DNA of 64,000 nt from Prochlorococcus sp. AG-409-A10 (GTDB lineage Bacteria; Cyanobacteriota; Cyanobacteriia; PCC-6307; Cyanobiaceae), in NCBI GenBank assembly GCA_003216175.1, contig QCJG01000006.1:1-64000 (forward strand). The letters are read 5' to 3'. The stretch's first letter is position 1. Each line of letters starts with the position of its first letter. Position numbers and translations under genes: made by a program. The notes below the pieces were generated by a model that ran no database searches, was not told where the DNA came from, and saw nothing but the letters and a program-made list of their open reading frames with translations. Of this stretch, positions 17,349 through 27,329 are shown in pieces.

Positions 17349-18985
17349 TTAATTGCCTCCCGAGTTTTATTTGAATCTTTTTCTCCATAACCATATGGTT
17401 CAAGAACGAGTGGGGCCTCTCCTTCCCAATTCTCAACGGGAGGAGGTGAACTTGTTAACCACTCAGGAGTAAGAGCATTCCATGGATTGTCACCAGCGTC
17501 ATCCCCGTAGAGGCTGCTTTGAAGAATATTCCATAGAAAAGGCAAAGTACTTAAGGCCATTAATAATGCACCAATGCTACTTATTTGATTGATTAATTGA
17601 AATTGTGGATCGTATTCAGCAACTCGTCGAGGCATTCCATTTAAACCTAGCCAGTGCTGAGGAGCGAAACAAAGATTAAATCCTATGAAAGTAATTATGA
17701 AGTGGAATCTTCCGAGATTTTCATTGAGCATTTTCCCAGTAACTTTTGGGAACCAGTGATAAATCGAGGAGAAGATAACAAAGACAGAACCTCCATAGAC
17801 TATGTAATGAAAATGGGCAACAACAAAATATGTGTCGTGTACATGAACATCAAAAGGTACTTGAGCTAGGGCAACTCCTGTTATTCCACCTAAAACAAAG
17901 TTAATAATAAATCCGCAGGCAAATAACATTGCAGCATTAAGTGATATTTTCCCTCCCCATAAGGTTGCAACCCAATTGAAAAATTTAATACCTGTCGGAA
18001 CAGCTATGAATGCAGTAGCGATTGTAAAAAATAAGCGCATCCATGGAGGAGTACCACTTGTAAACATATGATGGGCCCAAACAACTAGACCTAATACAAC
18101 TATTCCCATAATTGAGAAGACCATTGTTGTATAGCCAAAAAGTGGTTTTCTACTATGTATTGGAAGTATTTCACTGACCAAACCAAATGCAGGTAAGACC
18201 ATGATATAAACAGCAGGATGCGAGTAAAACCAAAAAAGATGTTGGTAAACGATTACATTCCCACCAAGACTTGGGTTGAAGAAACCAGTATGAGCAACTA
18301 TGTCAAAGCTCAAAAGTATTAGAGTACCAGCGAGAACAGGAGTTGATAGAACGACAAGAATACTTGTACCAAGCATTGCCCAGCAATACATAGGTAATTG
18401 CATTAATTTAAGACCAGGCCTCCTTAGTTTGAGGATTGTGGCGATGAAATTAATACCACCAAAAATAGAGCTTCCACCTAAAAGTAATACACTTAATATC
18501 CAAATAATTTGACCGGCGGCTGGAGTCGTAATACTTAAAGGTGGATACGCTGTCCACCCAGATTGTGCGGCTCCGTTTATGAAATAGCTTGTTATTAGCA
18601 TCAAACCGGAGGGAGGAATTAGCCAAAAAGCAACTGCGTTCAGCCTTGGGAAGGCCATGTCCCTAGCGCCAACATAAAAAGGTATTAAATAGTTGCCAAA
18701 TGCACCATTTACTACAGGCACGATCCATAGGAAAATCATGATTGTGCCGTGGAGAGTTAAAACTTGGTTGTAAACCTCTCTAGGCATGAAATCTGAAAGA
18801 GGACTGGTGAGTTCTACCCTTATCGCTCCAGCTAAAGATCCTCCAATTAAATAAAACAAGAAACCACAAACTAAATATTGAAGACCTATAACTTTATGAT
18901 CGAGACTAAAACTCAGATATTTAAGCCATCCAGTTGGTTGAAGTTTCTCTGGAGGGGGGGTGCTTTGTTTGAGTGAAATAGTCAT
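17345..18985 (-). CDS. ctaD: Cytochrome c oxidase subunit I, type A2
   Basis: The catalytic subunit binds haem a, haem a3 and CuB and reduces oxygen to water. It has 546 residues and twelve membrane segments. Visible ligands are the early His in LTLHGTIMIFLW, the CuB/tyrosine site in FYSHPAVYIMVLPAFG, the His pair in WAHHMF, and HDTYFVVAHFHYIVYGG carrying the haem a and a3 ligands. The site reads YSHPAVY, not HPEVY: the membrane glutamate of type A1 oxidases is absent and the preceding Tyr-Ser matches the type A2 class. A run of seven Gs (coding Pro-Pro-Pro) lies near the N-terminus. It is 4 bp after ctaC. Confidence 0.96.
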   Translation of the reverse strand: MTISLKQSTPPPEKLQPTGWLKYLSFSLDHKVIGLQYLVCGFLFYLIGGSLAGAIRVELTSPLSDFMPREVYNQVLTLHGTIMIFLWIVPVVNGAFGNYLIPFYVGARDMAFPRLNAVAFWLIPPSGLMLITSYFINGAAQSGWTAYPPLSITTPAAGQIIWILSVLLLGGSSIFGGINFIATILKLRRPGLKLMQLPMYCWAMLGTSILVVLSTPVLAGTLILLSFDIVAHTGFFNPSLGGNVIVYQHLFWFYSHPAVYIMVLPAFGLVSEILPIHSRKPLFGYTTMVFSIMGIVVLGLVVWAHHMFTSGTPPWMRLFFTIATAFIAVPTGIKFFNWVATLWGGKISLNAAMLFACGFIINFVLGGITGVALAQVPFDVHVHDTYFVVAHFHYIVYGGSVFVIFSSIYHWFPKVTGKMLNENLGRFHFIITFIGFNLCFAPQHWLGLNGMPRRVAEYDPQFQLINQISSIGALLMALSTLPFLWNILQSSLYGDDAGDNPWNALTPEWLTSSPPPVENWEGEAPLVLEPYGYGEKDSNKTREAIK

Positions 18986-18989
18986 AGAT

Positions 18990-19802
18990 TTATATTGTTT
19001 CTTTAGAGTTTTCTTTTAGCCAAGCATCAAAGTCTTCTTGTTCATCAACTATTACGTTTGATCTCATTCCACCATGATAAGGGCCACACAATTCTGCGCA
19101 AACAATTGGGAAATTACCTGCTTTTGTAGGCGTGAAATTTAAAATTGTTGGTTGGCCTGGAATGACATCTTGTTTAAGTCTGAATTGAGGCACCCAAAAA
19201 GCATGTATTACATCTTTAGATTCCATTTTTAAGCTAACTTCTCTTCCAACAGGAACATGAAGTTCGCCAGAAATAATATCTCCTTTTGGATAATGAAAGA
19301 TAAAAGCAAATTGCATTGCAGTTAACTCAATTGGTAATGAAGATAAATTTTTTGTAGATAAAGACTCAATTGGCCCAGACCCAATACCTCCCCAAACTCT
19401 CTCGTTCTGATTATCCATCTGTCCACTGTGATCATGCATTAAAGGTTGCATACCACCCATTCGATCATAAATATCGTAGCTATATAAACCTACAAACAAA
19501 ACAACAATTGCAGGAATTGCTGTCCAGAAAATTTCCAGAGAAATATTACCTTCTAAGTTAATTCCATCACCAGTTTCTCCAGGCCTACGACGAAATTGAA
19601 TGAGGCTATAAATTACTAAAGCAGTCATACCTATGAAAAGTATGCAGCCAATAATGAATAGGACTCGATAGAGTTCATCATAAACAGGCGCATTGATGCT
19701 CGCGCTAACGGGAAGCATATCGACGTTGTATGCAATCCAAACTCCTCCTACGCCAAGAATTAAACTTGATATAAGAGTTAAGATGGCCGACAGTTTCGGC
19801 AA
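18990..19802 (-). CDS. ctaC: Cytochrome c oxidase subunit II
   Basis: Subunit II receives electrons from cytochrome c6 or plastocyanin through the CuA centre. The 270-residue protein has two N-terminal membrane hairpin helices (about residues 7-28 and 46-68) and then a periplasmic/lumenal cupredoxin domain. CuA ligands are visible: His in DVIHAFWVPQF, then CAELCGPYHGGM with two Cys, His and Met. There is a His-containing insert, MLHDHSGQM-like (QPLMHDHSGQ), between the helices and the cupredoxin domain. The start is TTG at 19802. It begins the ctaCDE operon, divergent from ctaA with a 183-bp shared intergenic region. Confidence 0.95.
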   Translation of the reverse strand: MPKLSAILTLISSLILGVGGVWIAYNVDMLPVSASINAPVYDELYRVLFIIGCILFIGMTALVIYSLIQFRRRPGETGDGINLEGNISLEIFWTAIPAIVVLFVGLYSYDIYDRMGGMQPLMHDHSGQMDNQNERVWGGIGSGPIESLSTKNLSSLPIELTAMQFAFIFHYPKGDIISGELHVPVGREVSLKMESKDVIHAFWVPQFRLKQDVIPGQPTILNFTPTKAGNFPIVCAELCGPYHGGMRSNVIVDEQEDFDAWLKENSKETI

Positions 19803-19985
19803 GAAGATCTCCTTTTCTATTTATAGGTTATGGGCAAAAGTAATTAATGTATCGGCTAATTGTTAATTCAAGATGAATAATTTTTTTTAAAGAGAATCTT
19901 TATGTTGCAGTCCGTTTATTCAGGTGACGTGTACGAAGTAATCGCTACGTTGAATTAACAATGATCTTGATGGATTTTTGCATAA

Positions 19986-20912
19986 GTGCAGGTTTTTTAT
20001 CCACCAAAGCCACGCTTTAGATTGGGCCAGCTTGCTGCTCATGTAGTAGTTGCCCTTATCGCTCTTGTTGTGATTGGAGGGGCAACCAGAGTAATGGAAG
20101 CTGGTCTCGCTTGCCCAGACTGGCCTTTATGTTACGGATCATTTTTGCCTGGTAGGCAAATGAATTTACAAGTTTTCTTGGAATGGTTTCATCGCTTAGA
20201 TGCCTTCTTCGTAGGGATCGTTTTAATTACTCAATTTGCCTTCTCTTTGCACTGGGCAAAAACTTTACCTAAATGGCTCCCTTGGACCTATGGATTCTTA
20301 ACTCTATTGGTTGCTTTTCAGGGATTTTTAGGTGCTTTGACGGTTCTACAATTATTGCCATCTTTAGTAGTCGTAGCTCATCTTGCAATTGCATTCACTC
20401 TTGTTGCGATCATGAGTGGTGTGACTCAACAATTACTTAATCCTGGTAAATCAATTTTCCCACTTTGGCTTCGTTGCTTTGGGTTTTTATCTCTTTTTTC
20501 AGTAATTGCTCAGTCTTTACTTGGTAGTCGGGTAGCAACCTCGTGGGCAGCTCAAAGATGCTTGGATTTTGGCGATTCTTGCAATCTTTTAGCACTTCAT
20601 CGCGCAAGTGCTATCCCAGTGAGCTTTTTGGTGATTTTATTTGTAATTCTTTCATCTTTACAGAGATATGTTTTTATTAGTCAATGGCCCTATCTTTTGA
20701 CCATTATTTTTTTGATCATCTCACAAATCTTTTTAGGAGCTTTTTCTATTCATCTAGGGATGAGGGAACCAAGTCTTATTATTGGTCATCAACTAATTGC
20801 CTGCTTATTAGTGGCCGTAATATCAGCAATGAATTTTAAAGGTAGAGGAATTGATGAATCTTCTCAATCACTTTTTATAACACAATCAACTTTGGAGACA
20901 TGTCATGGTTAG
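19986..20912 (+). CDS. ctaA: Haem A synthase (COX15/CtaA)
   Basis: CtaA oxidises the C8 methyl group of haem O to a formyl group, making haem A for the oxidase encoded divergently. The 308-residue protein has eight membrane segments in two related four-helix bundles. The opening [24 protein letters not shown] is the strongest signature. Haem-ligand histidines appear in [10 protein letters not shown] and VVAHLAIAF, and in the second half as [10 protein letters not shown] and IGHQLIAC. The start is GTG at 19986. Its last 8 bp overlap the ctaB start, so the two haem-modifying enzymes are translationally coupled. Confidence 0.93.
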   Translation: MQVFYPPKPRFRLGQLAAHVVVALIALVVIGGATRVMEAGLACPDWPLCYGSFLPGRQMNLQVFLEWFHRLDAFFVGIVLITQFAFSLHWAKTLPKWLPWTYGFLTLLVAFQGFLGALTVLQLLPSLVVVAHLAIAFTLVAIMSGVTQQLLNPGKSIFPLWLRCFGFLSLFSVIAQSLLGSRVATSWAAQRCLDFGDSCNLLALHRASAIPVSFLVILFVILSSLQRYVFISQWPYLLTIIFLIISQIFLGAFSIHLGMREPSLIIGHQLIACLLVAVISAMNFKGRGIDESSQSLFITQSTLETCHG

Positions 20913-21900
20913 CTCTGCATCAGATTTAATCTCACAACCAGTTAATCGCGAGGAAATTATTCCCTCTAGAAAGCGAATTAAACTACCAGCTTGGTTAGAA
21001 GTCGCCAAACCAAGATTAATTCCTCTTTTACTTGCTACAACAGTTGGTGGGATGGCTCTTTCGGAGGAATGGCCATTATCGTCTCCTAGACTGGCATGCA
21101 CTTTAGGTGGAGGGGCTCTTGCAGCGGCAGCAGCAGGAGCTCTTAATTGTTTGTGGGAACAAGATCTTGATAAGCGGATGAAACGTACTAGTAATAGAGC
21201 ATTGCCTTCTGGTCGCCTTTCTCAGTCTTCAGTTTTTATTGGAGCAATTGCTTGTACACTTGCAGCTTCTGTTCTTTTAGTAAGTGGGGTTAATTGTTTA
21301 GCAGCAGGACTTACTCTTTTAGGACTTTGTAGTTACGTACTCCTTTATACAGCTTTTTTAAAACCTAGAACATCTCAAAATATAGTTTTTGGAGGAGTTG
21401 CTGGAGCAATCCCTCCTCTTGTAGGAGCATCCGCAGCAGCAGGACATATTGGATTAGGTGGTTGGTGGCTATTTGCACTGGTAATGGTTTGGACCCCAGC
21501 GCATTTTTGGGCTTTGGCCATTTTGTTAAAAGAGGACTATCGATCAGTTGGGATACCTATGCTTCCAACCGTAAGTGGTTCTTTTGTGACGGCAAAAGCT
21601 ATTTCAGTGTATGGCTATCTAACTGTAATTTTAAGTTTTTTAGGTTGCTTTGTTTTACCTGAGGGAGGCTTTTTATATGGAATGTTATTACTACCTTATA
21701 ATTCAAGACTTCTTCAATTGGTTTCCAGATTAAAAGATGATCCAGAGGATTTAGCTCGAGCTAAGGGTTTGTTCAGATGGTCTATTCTTTATATGTTTGG
21801 AGTTTGTTTTTTGCTGGTTATTAGTAGATTGCAATTGTCAATTGCTTTTAATGATCAGTTAATAGCTTTAATTAAAGACTTCTCTTTAGGATTATCATAA
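20905..21900 (+). CDS. ctaB: Protohaem IX farnesyltransferase (haem O synthase)
   Basis: CtaB adds a farnesyl group to haem b, giving haem O, the substrate of CtaA. The 331-residue UbiA-superfamily protein has about nine membrane segments. The first Asp-rich motif is [20 protein letters not shown] near residues 78-97, followed by PSGRLS. The second loop is [20 protein letters not shown], a haem O synthase hallmark that separates it from UbiA and ChlG. The ATG at 20905 overlaps the ctaA end. With ctaCDE it completes a self-contained aa3 oxidase locus. Confidence 0.95.
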   Translation: MVSSASDLISQPVNREEIIPSRKRIKLPAWLEVAKPRLIPLLLATTVGGMALSEEWPLSSPRLACTLGGGALAAAAAGALNCLWEQDLDKRMKRTSNRALPSGRLSQSSVFIGAIACTLAASVLLVSGVNCLAAGLTLLGLCSYVLLYTAFLKPRTSQNIVFGGVAGAIPPLVGASAAAGHIGLGGWWLFALVMVWTPAHFWALAILLKEDYRSVGIPMLPTVSGSFVTAKAISVYGYLTVILSFLGCFVLPEGGFLYGMLLLPYNSRLLQLVSRLKDDPEDLARAKGLFRWSILYMFGVCFLLVISRLQLSIAFNDQLIALIKDFSLGLS

Positions 21901-22001
21901 GTCCATAAAATAAAAATAAAAACTTTATGACTTTGAGCCTCAATATTAATTAGAATTTATTAGGAGATTTCAGCTTATCTTTTTAGTCAATTTGTTTCTA
22001 G

Positions 22002-23015
22002 ATGTTTTTCATCCACTTAAGAGATTTATTTAAGTCTTATGGCCCTGTTAGGGCTCTAGATGGACTTAATCTTACAGTTCCTAGAGGATCTTTGTATGGG
22101 TTGCTGGGTCCAAATGGGGCTGGTAAAAGCACTGCACTTAGAATTATCTGCACTCTTCTTGCACCTGATTCTGGCCGTGTTGAAGTTGGTGGATGTGATG
22201 TATTACTTGAGGAAAAAGAAACTAGGCGAAGATTGGGTTATGTCGCTCAAGATGTTGCAATCGACAAAATACTGACTGGTAGAGAGTTGCTACAGCTTCA
22301 AGGAGATCTTTATCATCTAGATAATAAATATAAGAGAAAGAGAATTGAAGAATTGATTCAGAGACTTGATATGCATGAATGGATTGATAGGAGATGTGGT
22401 TCCTTTTCTGGAGGTATGAAAAGAAGACTTGACCTCGCTTCAGGATTGTTGCATGAACCAGAATTACTGATTCTTGATGAACCTACCGTTGGGTTGGATA
22501 TAGAAAGCAGATCAGTTATTTGGGGATTATTGAAGGAACTAAGAAACAATGAAACTACGATTCTTTTAAGTAGTCATTATCTTGAGGAAGTAGATGAATT
22601 AGCAGATGAGATGGCTATTATTGATAAAGGGAAAGTCATTGCTAGTGGAAAACCAGATGATTTAAAAAAAGAACTTGGTGGAGATAGAGTGACACTTAGG
22701 GTTCGAGAATTCAGTGATGAAGTAGAAGCTGAATCTGTAAGGAAATTAATAAAAAATATTAATGGTGTATCAAATGTGGTGGTTAATCAAAAGCAGGGTT
22801 ATTCTTTAAACTTTTTAGTCCAAAATAATGATGTTATATCAAACTTGTCGGGTCATCTTTCAAAAGAAAATTTTGAAGTCTTTGCACTTTCTCATAGTCG
22901 TCCAAGTTTAGATGATGTTTATTTACAGGCGACTGGCAAAACTCTTATGGATGCTGAATTAGAACTCGCCGGTAAAAGGGATTTTAAGCTTGAGAATAAG
23001 AAATCAATGCGTTAA
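22002..23015 (+). CDS. ABC-2 type exporter ATP-binding subunit (DrrA-like)
   Basis: A 337-residue ATPase with Walker A GPNGAGKST near residue 36, Q-loop GYVAQDVAIDKILTGREL, signature FSGGMKRRLDLASGLL, Walker B LLILDEPTVGLD and switch His in LLSSHYLEEVDELAD. A ~90-residue C-terminal domain follows (from about 235), typical of the DrrA/CcmA class of ABC-2 exporters for drugs, lipids or polysaccharides. The permease gene follows after 31 bp, so this is a complete two-component exporter. Substrate is unknown. It lies downstream of ctaB by 101 bp, an arrangement I associate with picocyanobacteria. Confidence 0.88.
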   Translation: MFFIHLRDLFKSYGPVRALDGLNLTVPRGSLYGLLGPNGAGKSTALRIICTLLAPDSGRVEVGGCDVLLEEKETRRRLGYVAQDVAIDKILTGRELLQLQGDLYHLDNKYKRKRIEELIQRLDMHEWIDRRCGSFSGGMKRRLDLASGLLHEPELLILDEPTVGLDIESRSVIWGLLKELRNNETTILLSSHYLEEVDELADEMAIIDKGKVIASGKPDDLKKELGGDRVTLRVREFSDEVEAESVRKLIKNINGVSNVVVNQKQGYSLNFLVQNNDVISNLSGHLSKENFEVFALSHSRPSLDDVYLQATGKTLMDAELELAGKRDFKLENKKSMR

Positions 23016-23046
23016 TTGCTTGTATTACTCTTAAATTATTAAACAC

Positions 23047-23901
23047 ATGATTAGTACTAATCCATCACTTCATAAGGAAAAGAAATCTAGAAATGATTTG
23101 AATGAAATGTTGCAAGAGACTTCTGCCTTAACATGGAGGCTTTTTATTCAATTAATTCGACGACCTTCAACGTTATTTGCAGGAATTCTTCAGCCTTTGA
23201 TATGGCTTTTGCTTTTCGCAGCGTTATTCTCAAAAGCACCCGTTGATTTTTTGCCTGGCGGTAGTAGTTATGGAGAATTCCTTGGCGCAGGATTAATAGT
23301 CTTTACTGCTTTTAGTGGTGCTCTTAACGCTGGCCTCCCTCTGATGTTTGATAGAGAATTTGGTTTTCTTAATCGACTATTAGTTGCACCTTTGAGTAGT
23401 AGAAGTTCAATCGTAATTTCTTCAGTAATCTACATAACTTCTATTAGCCTTTTGCAGAGTTTTGCAATAATGGTAACTTCTGCTCTCTTGGGTTATGGAT
23501 GGCCAAGTCTAGGAGGTTTTTTTCTCATAGCAATAACTCTCTTATTGTTGGTTTTTGCAATAACTGGTCTAAGCCTTGGATTAGCCTTTGTTTTACCAGG
23601 ACATATAGAACTAATAGCAATTATTTTTATAGCTAATCTACCTGTCCTTTTTGCTAGTACAGCTCTGGCTCCCATATCTTTTATGCCTGAATGGCTTGGA
23701 TGGATAGCATCAATTAATCCGTTAACATTTGCGATTGAACCTATACGAATGGCTTACCACAACTCTGTCAATTTGAACGCAGTTTTAATTAATGCTCCTT
23801 ATGGAGAAGTAAATGGATATACCTGTCTGGTAATTTTGTTGATTCTTACAGTTGGATTATTTTTTCTTATTAGACCTCTTTTAAATCGCAAACTTGCTTG
23901 A
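23047..23901 (+). CDS. ABC-2 type exporter permease (DrrB-like)
   Basis: A 284-residue membrane protein with six hydrophobic segments in the ABC-2 layout. It shows TWRLFIQLIRRPSTLFAGILQPLIWLLLF at the first helix and FDREFGFLNRLLVAPLSSRSSIV in the coupling loop after helix two. WLGWIASINPLTFAIEPIR lies before the last helix. These are typical of the DrrB family. It pairs with the ATPase 31 bp upstream. Its last 8 bp overlap the TTG start of the next ORF, implying that the third gene is part of the same transcript. Confidence 0.88.
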   Translation: MISTNPSLHKEKKSRNDLNEMLQETSALTWRLFIQLIRRPSTLFAGILQPLIWLLLFAALFSKAPVDFLPGGSSYGEFLGAGLIVFTAFSGALNAGLPLMFDREFGFLNRLLVAPLSSRSSIVISSVIYITSISLLQSFAIMVTSALLGYGWPSLGGFFLIAITLLLLVFAITGLSLGLAFVLPGHIELIAIIFIANLPVLFASTALAPISFMPEWLGWIASINPLTFAIEPIRMAYHNSVNLNAVLINAPYGEVNGYTCLVILLILTVGLFFLIRPLLNRKLA

Positions 23902-24415
23902 TAATCTTAATTTAGCGATTAAAAAAACCTTGGAGTCTCGAAAGTATCAGCTGCAAAAACAAATTATAGAAGCTATAAAGGCCAATGATAATGATTTATA
24001 TTCTCTACTGAAGTCTCAATGGGCACATCGTTTTGGAGTAGAAAGTTTGGAAGAGCTGAAAAGCCTAGATTTAAACCAGTTAAATCAAACCCCAACTAAT
24101 GTAGAGGTAGATAATCAAAAAATTGATCAATTACAAGAGAATTCTTTTGAGGGTGATAAAGCAATTTCTATAAAGAACGATAATAATCAAGAAAAAGAAA
24201 TAAAGGACAAAGAGTTAGAGTTAATTAAGGATGAGAATCATAAATTCATTAAAATTAAATCTTGTGAAATAGTTGATAGAGAAAATAATGAAAACAAATC
24301 TATATATCCAGTTAAAGACAATAAAAATAAACATGAAATTAATCCTTTGATTCCATTGCCACCTAAACCTAAATATAGTTATCTTGAGAAGTGGTTGTTA
24401 AAAGCTAAGTTCTAA
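23894..24415 (+). CDS. Hypothetical protein downstream of the ABC exporter
   Basis: A 173-residue soluble protein I do not recognise. The first ~60 residues look folded and helical: KKTLESRKYQLQKQIIEAIK then LYSLLKSQWAHRFGVESLEELK. The rest (about 70-150) is a low-complexity, Lys/Asn/Glu-rich linker, ending with PPKPKYSYLEKWL. The TTG at 23894 overlaps the permease stop by 8 bp, which favours expression as a coupled third gene. No signal peptide or membrane helix. It may assist the exporter, but only position supports this. It converges with groL, separated by 68 bp of T-rich sequence without an obvious hairpin. Confidence 0.6.
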   Translation: MLDNLNLAIKKTLESRKYQLQKQIIEAIKANDNDLYSLLKSQWAHRFGVESLEELKSLDLNQLNQTPTNVEVDNQKIDQLQENSFEGDKAISIKNDNNQEKEIKDKELELIKDENHKFIKIKSCEIVDRENNENKSIYPVKDNKNKHEINPLIPLPPKPKYSYLEKWLLKAKF

Positions 24416-24483
24416 ATAGTTGTTATTAATTTCTATTATTTTTATTTTATTTGAGTTTGAATTTGTAGGTTTTTTTTACTTTC

Positions 24484-26121
24484 TTACATCATTCCAGGCA
24501 TACCCATTCCACCCATAGGATCACCACCTTCGGCTCCTGGTGCTGATGGGGGCTCAGGTTTGTCGGCAATAACAACTTCAGTTGTTATGAGAAGAGAGGC
24601 AATTGATACTGCATCTTGAAGAGCAAGTCTTATTACCTTTGAAGCGTCTAAAATTCCTGCTTCAAGTAAATCTACATATTCTCCAGTTTGTGCATTGAAG
24701 CCTTTACCTAACCTCTTAATATCTGAAACAACAACATCTCCATTAAATCCTGCATTAATAGCAATCTGTTTTGTTGGAGCAGTTAATGCTCTTTTTATAA
24801 TTTCAACTCCAGTTCTTTGATCACCTTTTAGCTTTTTAGATAAATCTTCTAGTCCATCACTTAGCTCTAGAAGAGTTGTTCCTCCTCCTGCAACAATACC
24901 TTCTTCAATAGCTGCACGAGTTGCATTGAGAGCATCTTCAATTCTGAGCTTTCTATTCTTTAATTCAGTTTCTGTTGGGGCCCCAACTTTAATAACAGCT
25001 ACACCACCTGCAAGTTTAGCGATTCTTTCGTTTAACTTCTCTTGGTCATACTCAGAATCTGTTTCTTCAAGCTCTCTCTTGATAGAGGCAATGCGATTAG
25101 ATAATTCGGCGTTTTGACTCTCATTTGCGACAATTGTAGTGCTGTCTTTTGTAATTGTTACTCTTCTGGCTTGACCTAGATCAGAAATTTGAACCTTCTC
25201 AAGACTCATTGCTTTGTCTTCGCTTATTAATGTGCCGCCAGTTAGTACAGCGATATCACCAAGAGCAGACTTTCGTCTCTCGCCAAATGATGGAGCCCTA
25301 ACAGCTGCTACTTGTAAGACGCCACGATTTTTATTTACTACTAGGGTTGCTAATGCTTCACCCTCTACTTCTTCGGCAAGAATTATTAATGGTGTTCCAT
25401 TCTTTTGGACTGTTTCTAGAACAGGAATGAGATCGGAAATTGATGAAATCTTTTTATCAGTAATTAAAATTGAAGGGTTTTCAAATTCACATATTAATCG
25501 ATCTTCATCAGTAACAAAATATGGAGAGCTATAACCTCTGTCAAATGCCATTCCCTCAGTGATGTCTAGTTCGGTGGCTAGAGATTTGGATTCCTCTACT
25601 GTTATTACTCCATCAAAACTTACCTTATCTATTGCATCTGCAATCATTGAACCTATCTCCTCGTCTCCACCAGCACTTACTGTTGCCACTTGTTTAATAG
25701 CATCACCAGCGACTGATTTGCTTTTTTTCTTGAGATCATCAACTATTTGAGCCACAGCCTTTTCCATTCCCCTTCTTAATTCGATTGGGCTTGCTCCTGC
25801 AGCAGTATTTCTCAACCCTTCTTGAACCATGAATTGAGCTAAAACAGTTGCAGTAGTAGTTCCATCCCCAGCTTTTTCCTTGGTTTTTGATGCAACTTGT
25901 TCAATGAGCTTTGCTCCTATATTTTCAAATGGATCTTCAAGATCTATTTCCTTAGCAATAGTTACTCCATCATTAACAATATCTGGGGCTCCAAATTTTT
26001 TTTCTATTACAACGTTTCTACCCTTAGGACCAATTGTGACTTTTAGAGCATTGGCTAAATTGTTTACTCCTTTTTCGAGAGCTCCACGAGATTCGTCTGA
26101 AAAACTTAGAAGTTTTGCCAT
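24484..26121 (-). CDS. groL: Chaperonin GroEL
   Basis: A 545-residue 60-kDa chaperonin that folds client proteins in an ATP-driven double ring with GroES. Visible motifs are [21 protein letters not shown], the ATP site [29 protein letters not shown], and [13 protein letters not shown]. The C-terminus is the Gly/Met tail GMGMPGMM. No groES gene flanks it, so this is the separate cyanobacterial groEL copy (GroEL2 type), the other being in groESL. I looked for a CIRCE inverted repeat upstream of 26121 and found none, so HrcA control is not evident. Confidence 0.94.
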   Translation of the reverse strand: MAKLLSFSDESRGALEKGVNNLANALKVTIGPKGRNVVIEKKFGAPDIVNDGVTIAKEIDLEDPFENIGAKLIEQVASKTKEKAGDGTTTATVLAQFMVQEGLRNTAAGASPIELRRGMEKAVAQIVDDLKKKSKSVAGDAIKQVATVSAGGDEEIGSMIADAIDKVSFDGVITVEESKSLATELDITEGMAFDRGYSSPYFVTDEDRLICEFENPSILITDKKISSISDLIPVLETVQKNGTPLIILAEEVEGEALATLVVNKNRGVLQVAAVRAPSFGERRKSALGDIAVLTGGTLISEDKAMSLEKVQISDLGQARRVTITKDSTTIVANESQNAELSNRIASIKRELEETDSEYDQEKLNERIAKLAGGVAVIKVGAPTETELKNRKLRIEDALNATRAAIEEGIVAGGGTTLLELSDGLEDLSKKLKGDQRTGVEIIKRALTAPTKQIAINAGFNGDVVVSDIKRLGKGFNAQTGEYVDLLEAGILDASKVIRLALQDAVSIASLLITTEVVIADKPEPPSAPGAEGGDPMGGMGMPGMM

Positions 26122-26249
26122 ATTTGAATTGAATTAAACTTAATCTCCCACAGGAAACACACATTAGGGGAGGCGAAATAAGTGGGGAAAGCCGAATTGT
26201 AATTCATAAATTTTTCCCAATTTTGGCAGAAGGCAGTTAGTGTCAACGT

Positions 26250-26426
26250 ATGAACGATCCTGGGGCTTTATTTTTTATTCTCATGGCTGGGTTGGCTGGC
26301 ACAATGACTTTGATTTATTTCCCTTTGAGGATATTTCTTACAGCTACTGCAAGAAGCAGAAGATTAAAACTATTGCAGCGCATTAGAAGATTGAGAGATG
26401 AATTAGGACAGCCTCTTGAAAATTGA
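26250..26426 (+). CDS. Small membrane protein, 58 aa, conserved-looking but uncharacterised
   Basis: A short ORF between groL and fabG (ATG at 26250, stop ending at 26426). It encodes MNDPGALFFILMAG, a hydrophobic helix running to about residue 28, then a strongly basic amphipathic tail with RSRRLKLLQRIRRLRDELG. One N-terminal membrane helix with a cytosolic Arg-rich coil resembles many tiny cyanobacterial thylakoid proteins. It is divergent from groL (128 bp) and ends 7 bp before the convergent fabG stop. The gap is otherwise unexplained and the ORF has a plausible composition, so I think it is real. Function unknown. Confidence 0.65.
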   Translation: MNDPGALFFILMAGLAGTMTLIYFPLRIFLTATARSRRLKLLQRIRRLRDELGQPLEN

Positions 26427-26433
26427 TATCTGC

Positions 26434-27186
26434 TCAACTCATAACCATGCCACCATCAACTTGAATGGTCTGACCCGTTATGTAAGCAGCCGAAGGATCT
26501 GCAGCTAGAAACCTTACTGCTCCTGCAACATCCTCAGGGTTCCCGAATCGTCCAAGTGGGATAGCAGCAAGGATTGATTCACTGTTCAGATCTTTTGTCA
26601 TATCAGTTGAAATAAAACCTGGAGCGACTGCATTTACAGTAATCCCTCTGCTTGCAAACTCTTTTGCAGCACTTTGTGTAAGACCTACTACTCCTGCCTT
26701 GGCTGCAGAATAATTTGCTTGCCCTGGGTTGCCCATCAACCCAACTACAGAAGTTATGTTGATAATTCTTCCTTTTTTTTGCTTTAACATCTGCCTAGAA
26801 ACCGCTCTTGTGCAATAAAAAACCCCACTCAAGTTAAGGTCTAGAACTTTCTGCCAATCATCGGTTTTCATTCTCATTAAAAGGCCATCTTTTGTTATAC
26901 CTGCGTTATTTACCAATACGTCAATTTTATTATTTTTCTCCAATACTGTTTTTATTAATTCATTTACTGAGTTTTCATTAGAAATATCAGCTTGAAGTGG
27001 GTATGCCTTACCTCCAAAGGAGTTTATTTCTGATACGACTTCAGTAGCATTTTCCAAAGATGAGGAATAATTGATGACAACTTCTGCTCCTTCCTTTGCT
27101 AAAAAAATGGCAATGGCTTTACCAATCCCCCTGCTGGCTCCTGTTACAATTGCAGTCTGACCTTCAAGTAATTTTGATAATGTCAT
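26434..27186 (-). CDS. fabG: 3-oxoacyl-[acyl-carrier-protein] reductase FabG
   Basis: FabG reduces 3-oxoacyl-ACP with NADPH in each cycle of fatty acid elongation. The 250-residue SDR has the nucleotide loop GASRGIGKA near residue 16 and the motif LVNNAGITKDGLLMRM. Its catalytic set is Ser in NITSVVGLMGN, Tyr and Lys in QANYSAAKAG. The sequence ends ITGQTIQVDGGMVM, as is usual for FabG. ATG at 27186. It is divergent from ispD over 143 bp. A primary FabG role is likely because of the close match over full length. Confidence 0.95.
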   Translation of the reverse strand: MTLSKLLEGQTAIVTGASRGIGKAIAIFLAKEGAEVVINYSSSLENATEVVSEINSFGGKAYPLQADISNENSVNELIKTVLEKNNKIDVLVNNAGITKDGLLMRMKTDDWQKVLDLNLSGVFYCTRAVSRQMLKQKKGRIINITSVVGLMGNPGQANYSAAKAGVVGLTQSAAKEFASRGITVNAVAPGFISTDMTKDLNSESILAAIPLGRFGNPEDVAGAVRFLAADPSAAYITGQTIQVDGGMVMS

Positions 27187-27329
27187 AATTTTATGAGTTT
27201 TAAAATCGTTAAAATCTAATACTTAGTTTATTTAACTTACTATTTTGCCACTTGCTTTTTAAAAAGACTTTAAGCTCAGAAAGTAAAAATAGTTATTTTT
27301 ACTGGTCGAATATATTAAATGAATAATCA

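Noticed and set aside
26122..26249. CIRCE element upstream of groL
   Set aside because: I searched the upstream region by eye for TTAGCACTC/GAGTGCTAA and found no such inverted repeat.
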